Program-made: the position numbers and the translations under genes | Notes under the pieces: model-generated | What the model was told of the DNA's origin: nothing | What the model saw: only the letters and a program-made list of their open reading frames with translations | Databases searched by the model: none | Origin: Vreelandella azerica | GTDB lineage: Bacteria; Pseudomonadota; Gammaproteobacteria; Pseudomonadales; Halomonadaceae | Direction of reading: 5' to 3' | Assembly: GCF_013112225.1 (NCBI RefSeq) | Contig: NZ_JABFHI010000001.1 | Span: 744,001-808,000, forward strand | Length of the DNA: 64,000 nucleotides | In this document: positions 19,052 to 32,109 of the stretch, in pieces | How positions within the stretch are numbered: the first letter of the stretch is position 1 | Layout of the letters: each line of letters opens with the position of its first letter

Positions 19052-19285
19052 TCAGCTGAGAGGGGTGTCACGGTCTGCCTGTTGCAGGAGGGTGTCCAGA
19101 TCAGCCTCATCCATGGCGGATTCGCCAACAATGCGGTGCGACTCATCAGCCCAGGCGCCCAGGTCAATCAACTGGCAGCGCTTGCTGCAGAAGGGGCGGT
19201 AGGTATTTTCAGTTGACCAGGCGACCTTGCGCGCACACTGTGGGCAGGCGACTTCAAGAGGGGCATCATTGGCAGCTTTTTGCAT
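19052..19285 (-). CDS. yacG: DNA gyrase inhibitor / zinc-binding protein YacG
   Basis: A 77-residue zinc-finger protein; E. coli YacG binds GyrB and inhibits gyrase. The four zinc cysteines appear as CPQC near residue 15 and CSKRC near residue 34, followed by the signature [11 protein letters not shown]. The C-terminal part is acidic and disordered-looking. Start at 19285 is the first plausible ATG ([17 protein letters not shown]). It follows coaE with a gap of 22 bp, and coaE-yacG next to pilD-pilC-pilB is the normal gammaproteobacterial order. Confidence 0.92.
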   Translation of the reverse strand: MQKAANDAPLEVACPQCARKVAWSTENTYRPFCSKRCQLIDLGAWADESHRIVGESAMDEADLDTLLQQADRDTPLS

Positions 19286-19307
19286 ACAAGGCTCGGTTTG
19301 GAAAGTA

Positions 19308-19919
19308 TCAAGTATCAGTGAGTGACGCCGCCTGGCGCCATCTGGCATCCAGCGCCGCGACCTGTTCGCGCATATACGTCTGGTCACGGTGGTTCCTTAT
19401 TACCTCATCTGCCCGTGCCAGACGCTCGCTACGCGGCATCTGGGCACCCAGAATAGCATGCACCTGCTGTTCGCTCACCCCATCCCGGGCCAGGGTGCGG
19501 CTTAATTGCAGCGACTCAGGAATATCGACCACCACAGTAGTGTCCACCAGTGTCTGTTGGCCGGACTCGAACAGTAAGGGTGATACCAGCAGCTCATAGG
19601 GTGCGCCTTGCTGTGATAGGCGCTCCAGGTGCTCAAGCAGGCGCTGGCGTACCCTGGGGTGAGTCACGCTTTCCAGCCAGTTGCGCTCTTCTGGGTGATT
19701 GAAGATAATCTCGCGCAGAGCCGCCCGGTTCAGGCTGCCATCCGCGTTGGTGACGGCGTTGCCATGGCGCTTGTAAATAGCCTCCAGCGCAGGTTCGCCC
19801 GGGGCGACGATTTCTCGTGCCACGTCGTCGGCATCCACCCAGGGAACACCCAGCTCAGCAAAGGCGCGGGCCACGGTGGATTTCCCTGAGCCGATTCCGC
19901 CGGTTAAGCCAACAATCAT
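19308..19919 (-). CDS. coaE: Dephospho-CoA kinase
   Basis: Catalyses the last step of coenzyme A synthesis, phosphorylation of dephospho-CoA. The 203-residue product begins [20 protein letters not shown] with the P-loop GGIGSGKS at residues 7-14, followed by [12 protein letters not shown] (the substrate aspartate region). HPRVRQRL and SPLLFESG are typical of the family. The start at 19919 has a strong AAAGGAGA ribosome-binding site 7 nt upstream. It is 16 bp from the pilD stop, so it is likely co-transcribed with the pilBCD genes. Confidence 0.95.
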   Translation of the reverse strand: MIVGLTGGIGSGKSTVARAFAELGVPWVDADDVAREIVAPGEPALEAIYKRHGNAVTNADGSLNRAALREIIFNHPEERNWLESVTHPRVRQRLLEHLERLSQQGAPYELLVSPLLFESGQQTLVDTTVVVDIPESLQLSRTLARDGVSEQQVHAILGAQMPRSERLARADEVIRNHRDQTYMREQVAALDARWRQAASLTDT

Positions 19920-19935
19920 TGCTATGTCTCCTTTA

Positions 19936-20769
19936 TCAGACACCCACAGCGGTCAGGTAAAGCGCTATCAGAGTATCGCCCATCAACAGGGCGACCCAGC
20001 CACCAAGCGCCAGAAAAGGCCCGAAAGGCATTGGCAACCCGCGCTGGTCTTTATGCATAAGCTGCCAGGTAATTCCGAAGAGGGCGCCGATTCCGGCAGA
20101 AATAATCAACACCAGCGGCAGGGTCTGCCAGCCGACCCAGGCTCCCAGAGCGGCGAGCAGTTTGAAATCTCCGTAGCCCATGCCTTCCTTGCCGGTGACC
20201 AGTTTGAACAGCCAGTAAACACTCCACAGCACCAGATAACCTACCATGGCGCCGATCACGGCTGCGGGCAGCATCAGGGGCTGGAAAAGCAGCTGATAAA
20301 CTAAACCGGCCCATAATAGCGGCAGCGTCAGGGTGTCGGGTAATAGCTGTGTACGCAGGTCGATCACGGCCAAGACCAGCAGGGTATAGCAGGCAGCAGC
20401 GATAAACAGCGCCTGCCAGGTCAGCCCGAACAGTGCCACTGTTGCCAGTGCAATGATTCCGCCTGCCAGCTCGACCAGCGGATACTGCGGGCTGATGCGC
20501 CCGTGACAGGCCGCGCAGCGTCCACGGCGTTTCAGCCAGCCAATCAGCGGCAGATTATCATGCCATTTGATCGGCGTGCGGCAGGCGGGGCAGAGGGAGC
20601 CTGGCCAGATCAGGTCGAAGCGTTCCTGCACTTCCTCAGGCTGCTCAAGTGCCGCCAACGCCTCGCTACGCCACTGCTGAATCAGCATTACGGGCAGGCG
20701 GGTAATCACCACATTCAGAAAACTGCCCACGCACAGCCCAACCATCAGCACCAGCAGCCAGATAAACAT
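19936..20769 (-). CDS. pilD: Prepilin peptidase/N-methyltransferase
   Basis: Inner-membrane aspartic protease that cleaves the leader of type IV prepilins and methylates the new N-terminus. The 277-residue protein has the two zinc-binding CxxC pairs of full-length PilD (CPAC and CAAC near residues 60-87). The catalytic aspartates sit in VIDLRTQLLPD and GMGYGDFKLL (the GxGD motif), and there are about seven transmembrane helices. Its substrates are encoded close by (24031-27606). It is part of the divergent pilB-pilC-pilD set. Confidence 0.95.
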   Translation of the reverse strand: MFIWLLVLMVGLCVGSFLNVVITRLPVMLIQQWRSEALAALEQPEEVQERFDLIWPGSLCPACRTPIKWHDNLPLIGWLKRRGRCAACHGRISPQYPLVELAGGIIALATVALFGLTWQALFIAAACYTLLVLAVIDLRTQLLPDTLTLPLLWAGLVYQLLFQPLMLPAAVIGAMVGYLVLWSVYWLFKLVTGKEGMGYGDFKLLAALGAWVGWQTLPLVLIISAGIGALFGITWQLMHKDQRGLPMPFGPFLALGGWVALLMGDTLIALYLTAVGV

Positions 20770-20801
20770 AACTCTCCTGTTGAATTTTCAAACATTGAAT
20801 T

Positions 20802-20836
20802 CACCACTCACCACTCACCACTCACCACTCACCACT
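20802..20836. repeat. 7-bp tandem repeat between pilC and pilD
   Basis: Five perfect copies of CACCACT lie in the short pilC-pilD gap and touch the pilC stop codon. Confidence 0.9.
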
Positions 20837-22060
20837 AAAGCGCTGTCCCGATCTCGAAAATAGGCAGGTACATGGAGACAATAACACCGCCGACGAGCAC
20901 ACCTAGCACCACAATCACCAGAGGTTCCATTAATGAGGTCAAGGCATCTACCTTGTTATCAACTTCTTCCTCGAAATAATCCGCCACCCGGCTGAGCATG
21001 GCATCCAGGGCGCCGGACTCTTCACCGATGCTGACCATCTGAATGGCCAGCGCTGGAAACTGGTTGGTCATGCGCATGGCAAAGTGCAGCGGCTGACCCG
21101 TGGCGACATCATGGCGCACCTGCTCAACGGCGCGTTCATAGACGGCATTGCCGGTTGCCCCGGCCGCCGTGGACAGCCCCTCGATCAAAGGCACGCCAGC
21201 AGAGTAGGTGGTAGCCACCGTGCGAGTAAAGCGCGATACGGCGGATTTATGCAGAATATCGCCAAGAATCGGCATACGCAGCATCATGGCGTGAACCTGA
21301 TAGGTCACCTTGGCAGATCGACGCATGGCCATGCGCAGCAGATAGATAGCGCCCACCACAGCGCCAAGCGCATGCAACCAATATGCCTGGGCAGCCTCGG
21401 ACATACGAATGGTGGCCTGGGTCATGGCGGGTAACTCGCCGCCAAAGCCCGCGAACATGCTTTCAAATTCCGGCACTACCTTGACCAGCAGCAAGGAGGT
21501 TACCCCAAGGCCGACCAGCAACACGGCCGCCGGGTACCATAAGGCTTTCTTGACCCGGCCCTTGAGGGATTCGACTTTCTCCTTGTAGCTGGCGACGCGA
21601 TCCAGCATCTGGTCAAGCGAGCCTGACTGCTCACCGGCATCAACCAGGTTGACGAACAGGCGGTCGAAGTGGCGGGGATGGCGTCGCAGCGCCTCGGAAA
21701 AACTCGACCCGGATGACACGTCATTGGCTAAATCCTGCAATAGCCGAACCATGCTGGGTTTTTTGACGCTTTCCGAGACCACTTCGATGGATTGCAGCAT
21801 GGGGATACCGGCGCGGATCATGGTGGCCATCTGGCGGGTAAAGACGGTGATATCCTTGGCGTTAACCCGCCCCCGGCCTGAAAGCGAGCCTTTCTTGCGC
21901 ACTCGCTTGACGGTGATCCTGTGTTTCTGCAGCTCATCTTGCACGGCGGCCTGGCTTCGGCTGACTACCTCACCGCTCAGCTTGCGGCCAGACTGATCCG
22001 CCCCTTGCCATTTAAAGCGGTAAAGTTCAATTTCCGGACGGGCTTTTTCTTGGTCGCCAT
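20835..22060 (-). CDS. pilC: Type IV pilus inner-membrane platform protein, frameshifted near start
   Basis: PilC anchors the assembly ATPase in the inner membrane. The body shows two GspF/PilC domains, for example FTRQMATMIRAGIPMLQSIE and FTRTVATTYSAGVPLIEGL, each followed by membrane helices. The main frame lacks a good start, but an ATG at 22060 (MATKKK, with AAAGAGA upstream) lies one frame away. Adding one A to the A5 run at 22043-22047 joins MATKKK to ARPEIELYRFKWQGADQSGR, giving 408 residues, the usual length and N-terminus. The gap to pilB is then 17 bp. I interpret the break as a sequence error. Confidence 0.93.
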
Positions 22061-22077
22061 GGCGTTGTCTCTTTACG

Positions 22078-23835
22078 TTATTCACGCGTGATACGATTAA
22101 TTTCTTCAAGGCTGGTGATGCCCTCCATGACCTTCATCAGCCCGCTGGTGCGCAGGTTGAAATGGCCTTCCAGGCGCATCTGGCGGTCAATATCTATCGA
22201 GTTGGCATCGCGCATGATTAGTTCACTCAAGGCATCATTAATAGGCACCACCTCATAAATACCGGTACGGCCCTTGTAACCCTGGGTACACTGTTTACAG
22301 CCGTTAGCAGTGTAAAGCGTCGCCTTGGCAATCTGTTCATCACTGAAGCCTTCATGGCGTAGCGCCTGTTCTGGAATCTCGATAGGCGTTTTGCAGTTGT
22401 TGCACAATTTACGTGCCAGGCGCTGAGCAATAATCAGGCTGACTGCGCTGGCAATATTAAAGGCTGTCACCCCCATATTGGAAAGACGCGTCAAGGTTTC
22501 GGCGGCGGAATTGGTATGCACCGTGGACAGCACCAGGTGGCCCGTCTGGGAGGCCTTGATGGCAATATCCGCGGTTTCCAGATCACGTATCTCGCCGACC
22601 ATGATGACATCCGGGTCCTGGCGCAGAAATGCGCGCAGCGCATTAGCAAAATCCAAACCGATTTTGGGCAGAACATTGACCTGGTTGATACCGGGTACCT
22701 TGATTTCCACCGGGTCTTCGGCGGTACATATATTGCGCTGGGTCTGATTGAGGATATTGATACCCGTGTAGAGAGAAACGGTCTTACCGCTACCCGTCGG
22801 CCCCGTCACCAGAATAATACCCTGAGGTTGTGCAAGAGCCTTTTCATAAAACTCTCGCTGGCTGGGTGTAAAGCCCAGGTGTTCAATACCCATCTGCGCG
22901 GCAGCCGGATCGAGCAGGCGCATGACGATTTTTTCACCATACACTGTCGGCAAGGTGTTGACGCGGAAATCCAGTGAATGCGAACGGGACAACTGCAGTT
23001 TCATGGCGCCGTCCTGAGGTAGGCGGCGCTCAGAGATATCCATACGCGCCATGATCTTCAAACGCGCGGCAATACGGTTGCGCATGGTGAAAGGCGGCCG
23101 GGCGATCTCGATCAGCATGCCGTCAATCCGGAAGCGCACCCGAAGCTGGGATTCATAAGGCTCGAAGTGAATATCCGAGGCGCCCCGGCGAATGGCATCC
23201 AGCAATATCTTGTTAACAAACTTAACGATAGGGGCGTCGTCACTTTCAGCTTGAAGCTCATCCAGAGGCACATCGGCGGGGTCATCAGCCTGGGAAAAAT
23301 TCAGTTCAGAGACGGCATCATCCACGCCGTCCAGTTCGTCCATCATACTGGCTTCGTTCTGGGCCAGATAATCTTCCAGCGCGCCTCTTAATTGATCAAC
23401 TGGCGCCAGCACCCCTTCAACGCTGAAACCGGTGGCAAATTGCAGGTCGTCCAGCTCGGTCAGGGTAGCGGGGTAGGGCACGGCCACGGTCAGGCGGTGA
23501 CCATGGCGCACCAGTGGCAGCACGGTAAGCTGGCGTAACAGGCGCACGGGGTAATCCGCGACCGGGGGCAGCGAGCTGATGCGCACCGCATCCAGGTCGA
23601 TCACCGGCAAGCCGTATTCCCAGCCCGCAGCAGTGGCGGCATCGTTGGGTTTCACCAGGTCGTTATCAATCACATGGCGCAGGATGGAGATATCTTGGCT
23701 AACGGCCACCGCTTCGGCGTTAATCGCCTGGTCGTTACTCAGCAGGCCATGCTTGACCAGACGTTGGGCAATACCGCGCAGGCCACCTCGCGCGGCCGCA
23801 TGGCTAAGGGTTGATTCTTGATGCTGCTGGCTCAT
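22078..23835 (-). CDS. pilB: Type IV pilus assembly ATPase PilB
   Basis: Hexameric ATPase that powers pilus extension. The 585-residue product has an N-terminal MshEN-like domain (to about residue 150), the Walker A motif [10 protein letters not shown], an Asp box, the Walker B region PDVIMVGEIRD and the His box (TGHLVLSTVHTN). A four-cysteine zinc motif (CNNC and CKQC) is also present. The start at 23835 (MSQQHQESTL) has GGAA upstream; an upstream extension is less likely. It is divergent from pilA, sharing the roughly 195-bp region between them. Confidence 0.95.
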   Translation of the reverse strand: MSQQHQESTLSHAAARGGLRGIAQRLVKHGLLSNDQAINAEAVAVSQDISILRHVIDNDLVKPNDAATAAGWEYGLPVIDLDAVRISSLPPVADYPVRLLRQLTVLPLVRHGHRLTVAVPYPATLTELDDLQFATGFSVEGVLAPVDQLRGALEDYLAQNEASMMDELDGVDDAVSELNFSQADDPADVPLDELQAESDDAPIVKFVNKILLDAIRRGASDIHFEPYESQLRVRFRIDGMLIEIARPPFTMRNRIAARLKIMARMDISERRLPQDGAMKLQLSRSHSLDFRVNTLPTVYGEKIVMRLLDPAAAQMGIEHLGFTPSQREFYEKALAQPQGIILVTGPTGSGKTVSLYTGINILNQTQRNICTAEDPVEIKVPGINQVNVLPKIGLDFANALRAFLRQDPDVIMVGEIRDLETADIAIKASQTGHLVLSTVHTNSAAETLTRLSNMGVTAFNIASAVSLIIAQRLARKLCNNCKTPIEIPEQALRHEGFSDEQIAKATLYTANGCKQCTQGYKGRTGIYEVVPINDALSELIMRDANSIDIDRQMRLEGHFNLRTSGLMKVMEGITSLEEINRITRE

Positions 23836-24030
23836 GGCGGTTCCATCAAAAGAGGCATAATTCAACCTTTTGTACCATACTCGAAGCGATCACCGCACCT
23901 GCACTCAAGTTAAGGCATTTTCGGTTGATACAGGGAAGGAAATCATTTGAAACATTAGCGCATCTCAGTTAATGTAACAATTGTTAATACTAAGATGCTC
24001 CGCATCCCCATGGAGCCAGGAGAACGCACT

Positions 24031-24444
24031 ATGCAAAATACACATATTCGTAACATTCGCCGTCTGCGCCAAAGCGGCTTCACGCTGATCGAGCTGCTGA
24101 TTGTGGTTGCCATCATCGGCATTCTGGCGGCGGTGGGTGTGCCGCAGTATAATAATTATCTGGATCGAGCTTCTATATCTGCTTGCGAAGGAGAGCTAAG
24201 TTCCTTTAGGTCTGGTGTCAGTGCTGCAAATGCTGTAGACGATGCCAATCAGACTGAGTTGAAAGCTTTTATTACTGCTTTTGATTTTCAAGCTTGCGTA
24301 ATCGGCAATGGCGATAAAGAAAAGCTGGCAGCAAATTTCATTGGTGACGATGTCAACGGTACAGGTCCTGCCTCTGTGGATGCGACTACAAATCGTGGTG
24401 ATAATATAAATGTTTCTGATGCTGGTGTTATCACTGAAAGCTAA
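24031..24444 (+). CDS. pilA: Type IV major pilin-like protein
   Basis: A prepilin of 137 residues with a 16-residue basic leader ending in Gly. Cleavage before [20 protein letters not shown] leaves Phe1 and Glu5 of the mature protein. The two cysteines, at 52 and 89, are close to the N-terminal helix, unlike the C-terminal disulfide loop of many pilins. The globular part is Asp/Asn/Thr-rich and acidic, which fits a halophile surface protein. The start has AGGAG 8 nt upstream. It is followed by a terminator and is divergent from pilBCD. Its position and strong signals make it the likely major pilin. Confidence 0.9.
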   Translation: MQNTHIRNIRRLRQSGFTLIELLIVVAIIGILAAVGVPQYNNYLDRASISACEGELSSFRSGVSAANAVDDANQTELKAFITAFDFQACVIGNGDKEKLAANFIGDDVNGTGPASVDATTNRGDNINVSDAGVITES

Positions 24445-24494
24445 CATGTGATATTTATTCGCTTGTGTTAATGAAAAAACTAGATGTGTAGATT

Positions 24495-24520
24495 GGTCGT
24501 CAAATTGGGCGACCTTTTTT
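24495..24520 (+). terminator. Terminator after the first pilin gene
   Basis: A 7-bp stem with one wobble (GGTCGTC / GGCGACC) and a 6-nt loop is followed by a run of T. Strong termination after a major pilin gene is usual. Confidence 0.8.
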
Positions 24521-24694
24521 ACTTACTATCAAAATTGTGATTCATGACTTTTATGAATCTATCATTGTCTTTTATTATTATTTTGCTACATTAGCTTTTT
24601 TCATATTTGATGAGATAGTTTTCTTAGCTTTTAAAAAGTGTCGTGTAACTTTAGTTGGATAAAAAGATTGCAATAAAACACCTTGGTTATATTT

Positions 24695-25063
24695 ATGCAG
24701 CCTAATGAAGACGGTTTTACCCTGATCGAAGTGCTGGTAGTAGTGGCTGTGATAGGTATTATCTCTGCCATCGCAGCGCCGATGTATAAGGGGTATCAGT
24801 TACGCACTCATGCTAATGCTGCCTTATCAGGTGCCAAAGCCCTCCAGTCGCCAATAGAAGCACAAATTTTAGGCGTAGGCTCAACGGTAGGCACTGTGGG
24901 CGCTGGCATGGCTGTTAAAGTTGTCACCGAAGATGAAACCGCTACCATCACCGCTGATAGAAAAGATTTGGGGAAAGTCACCCTCACCCGTGTTTCCAGC
25001 GGCGAATGGCGCTGCGAACACACTTTTGACCTTGAGCTGCAAGGCTGTGAAAAAACCGATTAA
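24695..25063 (+). CDS. Second type IV pilin-like protein
   Basis: A 122-residue prepilin with a short leader MQPNEDG cleaved before FTLIEVLVVVAVIGIISAIA, with Glu5. It has a C-terminal cysteine pair (WRCEHTFDLELQGCEKTD), the classical disulfide-bounded loop. It could be an alternative major pilin or a minor pilin. The upstream A+T-rich 170 bp and weak ribosome-binding site suggest separate expression from the first pilin. The base composition of the surrounding spacer is lower in G+C than the flanking genes. Confidence 0.83.
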   Translation: MQPNEDGFTLIEVLVVVAVIGIISAIAAPMYKGYQLRTHANAALSGAKALQSPIEAQILGVGSTVGTVGAGMAVKVVTEDETATITADRKDLGKVTLTRVSSGEWRCEHTFDLELQGCEKTD

Positions 25064-25204
25064 TAGATCCTGACAACTTGCCCCACTACCCTCGCCTGAT
25101 TATTCACCCAGCTTCCCAACGCCTTAACTTTATTTTACCTTTCAAAATCCCTGCCGATATGCCTAAATGTAACTATTGATTTAATATTTGCTTGGAGGCA
25201 TCCG

Positions 25205-25675
25205 TTGACGCCGTTTACTGCCCCACAGCAGCGCGTAAAAGGTTTTACCCTGCTGGAACTGCTGGTGGCGATTGCGGTTATTGCCATTGTGGCTGCTATT
25301 GCCGTGCCCAGTTTTACCGAGATAGTACGTCAGAACCGTGCTACCAACCTGGCTAACAGCATGGTTTCAGCCTTGAACCTGGCGCGCAGCGAAGCCGTCA
25401 AGCGCGGCGCTCAGGCGAGTGTCTCTGCTTTGGAGAGCGGCTGGGAAACAGGCTGGCAGGTCAGGGCAGGGGGCAACGAGCTGCGCCGCTGGCCTACTGA
25501 GAATGCCTCTGTAACGCCATCAGTAACAACGATTACGTTCAACCCAAGAGGCAGGCTGGCTGCAGCCTCCGGGATACAGATAACGGTGGGCGTCGATGCC
25601 GCCTTGCGCTGTGTTCGGGTAAGTCTGAGTGGTAGCGCACGGGTCGCAGAGCAGCGAGGAACCTGTGATGACTAG
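25205..25675 (+). CDS. fimT: GspH/FimT-family minor pseudopilin
   Basis: A minor pilin of 156 residues with leader MTPFTAPQQRVKG cleaved before FTLLELLVAIAVIAIVAAIA. FimT/FimU-type features follow: RQNRATNLANSMVSALNLAR then SEAVKRG. A TTG start at 25205 is supported by GGAGG 7 nt upstream and by the lack of a nearby ATG. It is the first gene of a tightly packed cluster, overlapping pilV by 8 bp. FimT or FimU cannot be separated by eye; FimT in some species binds DNA for natural transformation. Confidence 0.85.
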   Translation: MTPFTAPQQRVKGFTLLELLVAIAVIAIVAAIAVPSFTEIVRQNRATNLANSMVSALNLARSEAVKRGAQASVSALESGWETGWQVRAGGNELRRWPTENASVTPSVTTITFNPRGRLAAASGIQITVGVDAALRCVRVSLSGSARVAEQRGTCDD

Positions 25676-26099
25676 TTGGAGACAGGCTCATAGCCATGAT
25701 CAGGCAGGATTTTCATTGATTGAAGCTCTGATAGCGCTGGTAGTGCTATCAGTTGGCTTGTTGGGTGTCGCAGCCCTGCAGACCCAGGCGTTGTTACAGA
25801 GCCGTGATGCCTACCTGACCAGCCAGGCGACCAGCCTGGTGCAGGATATGGCAGATCGTATCCGCGCTAATCCTGATGCTATATCCGATTATGCGCATAC
25901 GGCAGGCAGCAGCCCACCCAGTGGGAGTTCGCTTGCAGATAATGATGTAAAAGACTGGCTGGCAGATTTGACAACGACCTTGCCACAAGGCCAGGCAAAT
26001 ATAGTGATAAACGGTAGAGAAGCGGATATCACAGTGACGTGGCAGGAAGCGGAAGGAGATACAAACCGCTCTACCAATATCGTGACCGAGATACCATGA
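25668..26099 (+). CDS. pilV: Minor pilin PilV
   Basis: A 143-residue minor pilin. The leader MTSWRQAHSHDQAG is followed by FSLIEALIALVVLSVGLLGV and then AALQTQALLQSRDAYL, the PilV signature. ATG at 25668 follows GAGGAA by about 6 nt and overlaps fimT; the stop overlaps the pilW start (ATGA). PilV with PilW, PilX, FimU and PilE forms the priming complex at the pilus tip. Confidence 0.9.
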   Translation: MTSWRQAHSHDQAGFSLIEALIALVVLSVGLLGVAALQTQALLQSRDAYLTSQATSLVQDMADRIRANPDAISDYAHTAGSSPPSGSSLADNDVKDWLADLTTTLPQGQANIVINGREADITVTWQEAEGDTNRSTNIVTEIP

Positions 26100-27172
26100 A
26101 AACCATGCGTATAAAAACACTTCTGCCATGGCGCCCGGCATCACAGCAGGGGTTGAGCCTGATCGAGCTTTTGGTCGCCCTGGTCATTTCAGTGATTCTC
26201 TCACTGGTAGTTTATCAAGTATTTGATATTGCCCAGCGTACTAGTCGTTTACAGGCTGCTATTGCCCAATTACAGGATTCCGGGCGCTTTGCCTTGCAAA
26301 CCATGGCGCAGGATCTCCGCCAGACCGACTTCAATGGCAGTTGTGATACTCTTAGTACCAAGTTTCATCTTGAAAGTGAGAGCGGCCTGAAGACGGGGCT
26401 GGCGTCTTTGATGGGATGGGAATCAGCCGATGATAGTGGCTTTGCAAATACGCTGGCCAATCCCGTCGCTGACTCTCCTCTGGTGACTTTCAGCGGAGTG
26501 GCATCGACGTATACACCCACGTCTCCCGGCGGGGTGAGCATTGAATCTGCCAACTCGGCTTCTCAGCTGAAGCTGAGTTCTTCAGTCTCCAAGCAGTTTC
26601 AGAATCGAATTCTGCTGCTGGAAGCTGGGGAAAGTTGTGAGGTTTTCTTCAACAATGCTTCACAGCCTGATCGTTTGGCTAAAACAAGGAAAAATAATGC
26701 TTTTACCCGCAACCAGTCACCTGGCAGCAGCCCATGGGGAGTTCAAGCAGGCAATGAGTTAGTGGCTATTAGTGCACTTGATAAAGGTGTTTATTATCTG
26801 GGATTCGACCCTGTTAATAATTTGCCCTCCATAATGTATCTGGATATCAGTCGTGAGTCACCAAGTAATCAGGTTGTAGCGAATCATGTAGCTGCCATGC
26901 GTATTTTGTATCTTGAAAGTGGGCAATACCGTCCAGCTGCAAGTGTAACTGATTGGGTATCAGTAACGGCGCTCAGGATCAGTCTTCTAATGCAAAGTGA
27001 GGAAAGTGTTCGCTCTGCACGCGAAGCTGAAACACTCGCTAGTGAATTTGGGATTGGCAATTTTCGTGGATTAAGTGGTGCAGCGGCAGAAGACTTCACC
27101 CAGATATTCAGCGATAACCCGCAGCGCCTTTATCAAGTATTTACCACCACAGTTAAGCTGAGAAATCGCTGA
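26096..27172 (+). CDS. pilW: Minor pilin PilW
   Basis: A 358-residue minor pilin. Its leader ends in SQQG before LSLIELLVALVISVILSLVV and then YQVFDIAQRTSRLQAAIAQL. The large C-terminal domain is typical of PilW, which is the longest minor pilin. Start and stop overlap the neighbouring genes by 4 bp and 1 bp, so translation is coupled through pilV-pilW-pilX. Confidence 0.9.
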   Translation: MKTMRIKTLLPWRPASQQGLSLIELLVALVISVILSLVVYQVFDIAQRTSRLQAAIAQLQDSGRFALQTMAQDLRQTDFNGSCDTLSTKFHLESESGLKTGLASLMGWESADDSGFANTLANPVADSPLVTFSGVASTYTPTSPGGVSIESANSASQLKLSSSVSKQFQNRILLLEAGESCEVFFNNASQPDRLAKTRKNNAFTRNQSPGSSPWGVQAGNELVAISALDKGVYYLGFDPVNNLPSIMYLDISRESPSNQVVANHVAAMRILYLESGQYRPAASVTDWVSVTALRISLLMQSEESVRSAREAETLASEFGIGNFRGLSGAAAEDFTQIFSDNPQRLYQVFTTTVKLRNR

Positions 27173-27606
27173 TGAACCATCAAGAGGTGAGACCTCGCCG
27201 TGAACAAGGCATGGCCCTGATTATTACACTGGTGTTTATGTTGATTCTGACCATTATTAGTTTTTCTGGATTGCAAAGTGGTATTACACAAAGCCGAATG
27301 GCCAGTAATCAACAGGATTACAATGCTGCTTTTCAAAATGCTGAGGCAGCGCTTCGTGCTGGTGAGGAGGATGTTAAAGACGCTGATATTTTAGACTTGC
27401 CTACAAGCCAAGGGGCTTGCCAATGTTCCCCAGTAGGTGCTTCAGATAACTTCTGTGTCAATAAAATACGTGATTTATCTCCGATAATTGATGCCAATGG
27501 AGAACGGTTGAGAATACTGTACTGTGTTCGCGCGATGGGCATAGGTAATAGCAGTAGCTCTAGAGTCATGCTGGAGTCACGCTTTGTAAAAATTGAGGGT
27601 ATTTAA
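27172..27606 (+). CDS. pilX: Minor pilin PilX
   Basis: A 144-residue minor pilin. After the basic leader MNHQEVRPRREQG comes MALIITLVFMLILTIISFSG and then LQSGITQSRMASNQQDYNAA, where N...FQNAEAALRAGE is the PilX hallmark. As in other PilX proteins the mature N-terminus is not Phe and Glu5 is absent. The stop TAA is directly followed by the pilY1 ATG. Confidence 0.9.
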   Translation: MNHQEVRPRREQGMALIITLVFMLILTIISFSGLQSGITQSRMASNQQDYNAAFQNAEAALRAGEEDVKDADILDLPTSQGACQCSPVGASDNFCVNKIRDLSPIIDANGERLRILYCVRAMGIGNSSSSRVMLESRFVKIEGI

Positions 27607-31188
<3,582 letters not shown>

Positions 31189-31237
31189 TGAGTTCGCTAT
31201 GCTGAGAACTTTTCAAGCTGTTTGAAAGGATGTGTTT

Positions 31238-32046
31238 ATGACTCTGGAGCAACGCCTTACCACCACCATAGCCATCGCCGAGGAAGCGGGGTGGATGATT
31301 CTTAAAGCCCGCGAGGATCAGACCTTCAGCCGCAGCATGAAAGGCGGTGATGAGCTGGTTACAGATGTAGATGTGGCCGTCGATAAACTGATCGGCCAGC
31401 GACTGGAAGAAGTGTTTCCCGGTGAGATGCGTTTATCCGAAGAGCTTTCCCCGAGCAGGCTCAGGCCGTCAAGGCGCCGGCGCTGTGGGTGATTGACCCT
31501 ATCGACGGCACTGTCAATTTTGCCCAGGGCCAGCACCACGTGGCGGTATCCATCGGCTGGCTGGAAAATGGCGTGGGCAAGGTTGGTGTGGTGCACGCCC
31601 CTTTTCTGGGTGAAACCTTTGCCGCCGCTGAAGGACTCGGGGCTAGTTGCAATGGTAAGCCCATTCAACCAAGCGGTGAAACCGCGCTGGAGCGAACTCT
31701 GGTAGGCACCGGTTTTCCCTACCAGAAAGACGCCCGAGTTGCTCTATTAAAGCGCTTTGGTGCGGTATTGACCCACTGCCAGGATATCCGCCGTAATGGT
31801 TCCGCCGCGCTGGACCTTTGTGATGTGGCCTGCGGCCGGCTGGATGCCTATTACGAAAGCGTCTCACCCTGGGATTTCGTCGGCGGCTGGGTAATTGCCC
31901 GGGAAGCCGGCGCGACTGTGGATCACCTGTACCCGGTGCCGGAAGGTGTACCCCATGACCTCTACGCAGAGCATCTGCTGGTCACCACGCCAGCGATACA
32001 TGAAGGCCTGGCCAGGGTGTTGCAGAATGCTGACCAGCAAAGTTGA
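31238..32046 (+). CDS. Inositol monophosphatase-family protein, frameshifted
   Basis: A magnesium-dependent phosphatase of the SuhB/CysQ superfamily. Metal-binding motifs are visible: ELVTDVDVAVDKLI, then LSEE, then WVIDPIDGTVNFAQG and the late SVSPWDFVGGWVIAREAGA. The frame breaks in the C4 run at 31449-31452; one extra C yields SEELSPEQAQAVKAPALWVI and then DPIDGT, and a 269-residue protein of normal length. Start at 31238 has GAAAGGA upstream. Substrate (inositol phosphate, PAP or sugar phosphate) is not decidable from motifs. It follows pilY1 at 50 bp, and part of its 3' end is duplicated at 33581-33631. Confidence 0.88.
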
Positions 32047-32109
32047 TAACTTGGCGATATGGTGACTCAACGATCTTCAAACACCTAAATTGCCGCTGAG
32101 AAATTGCCT

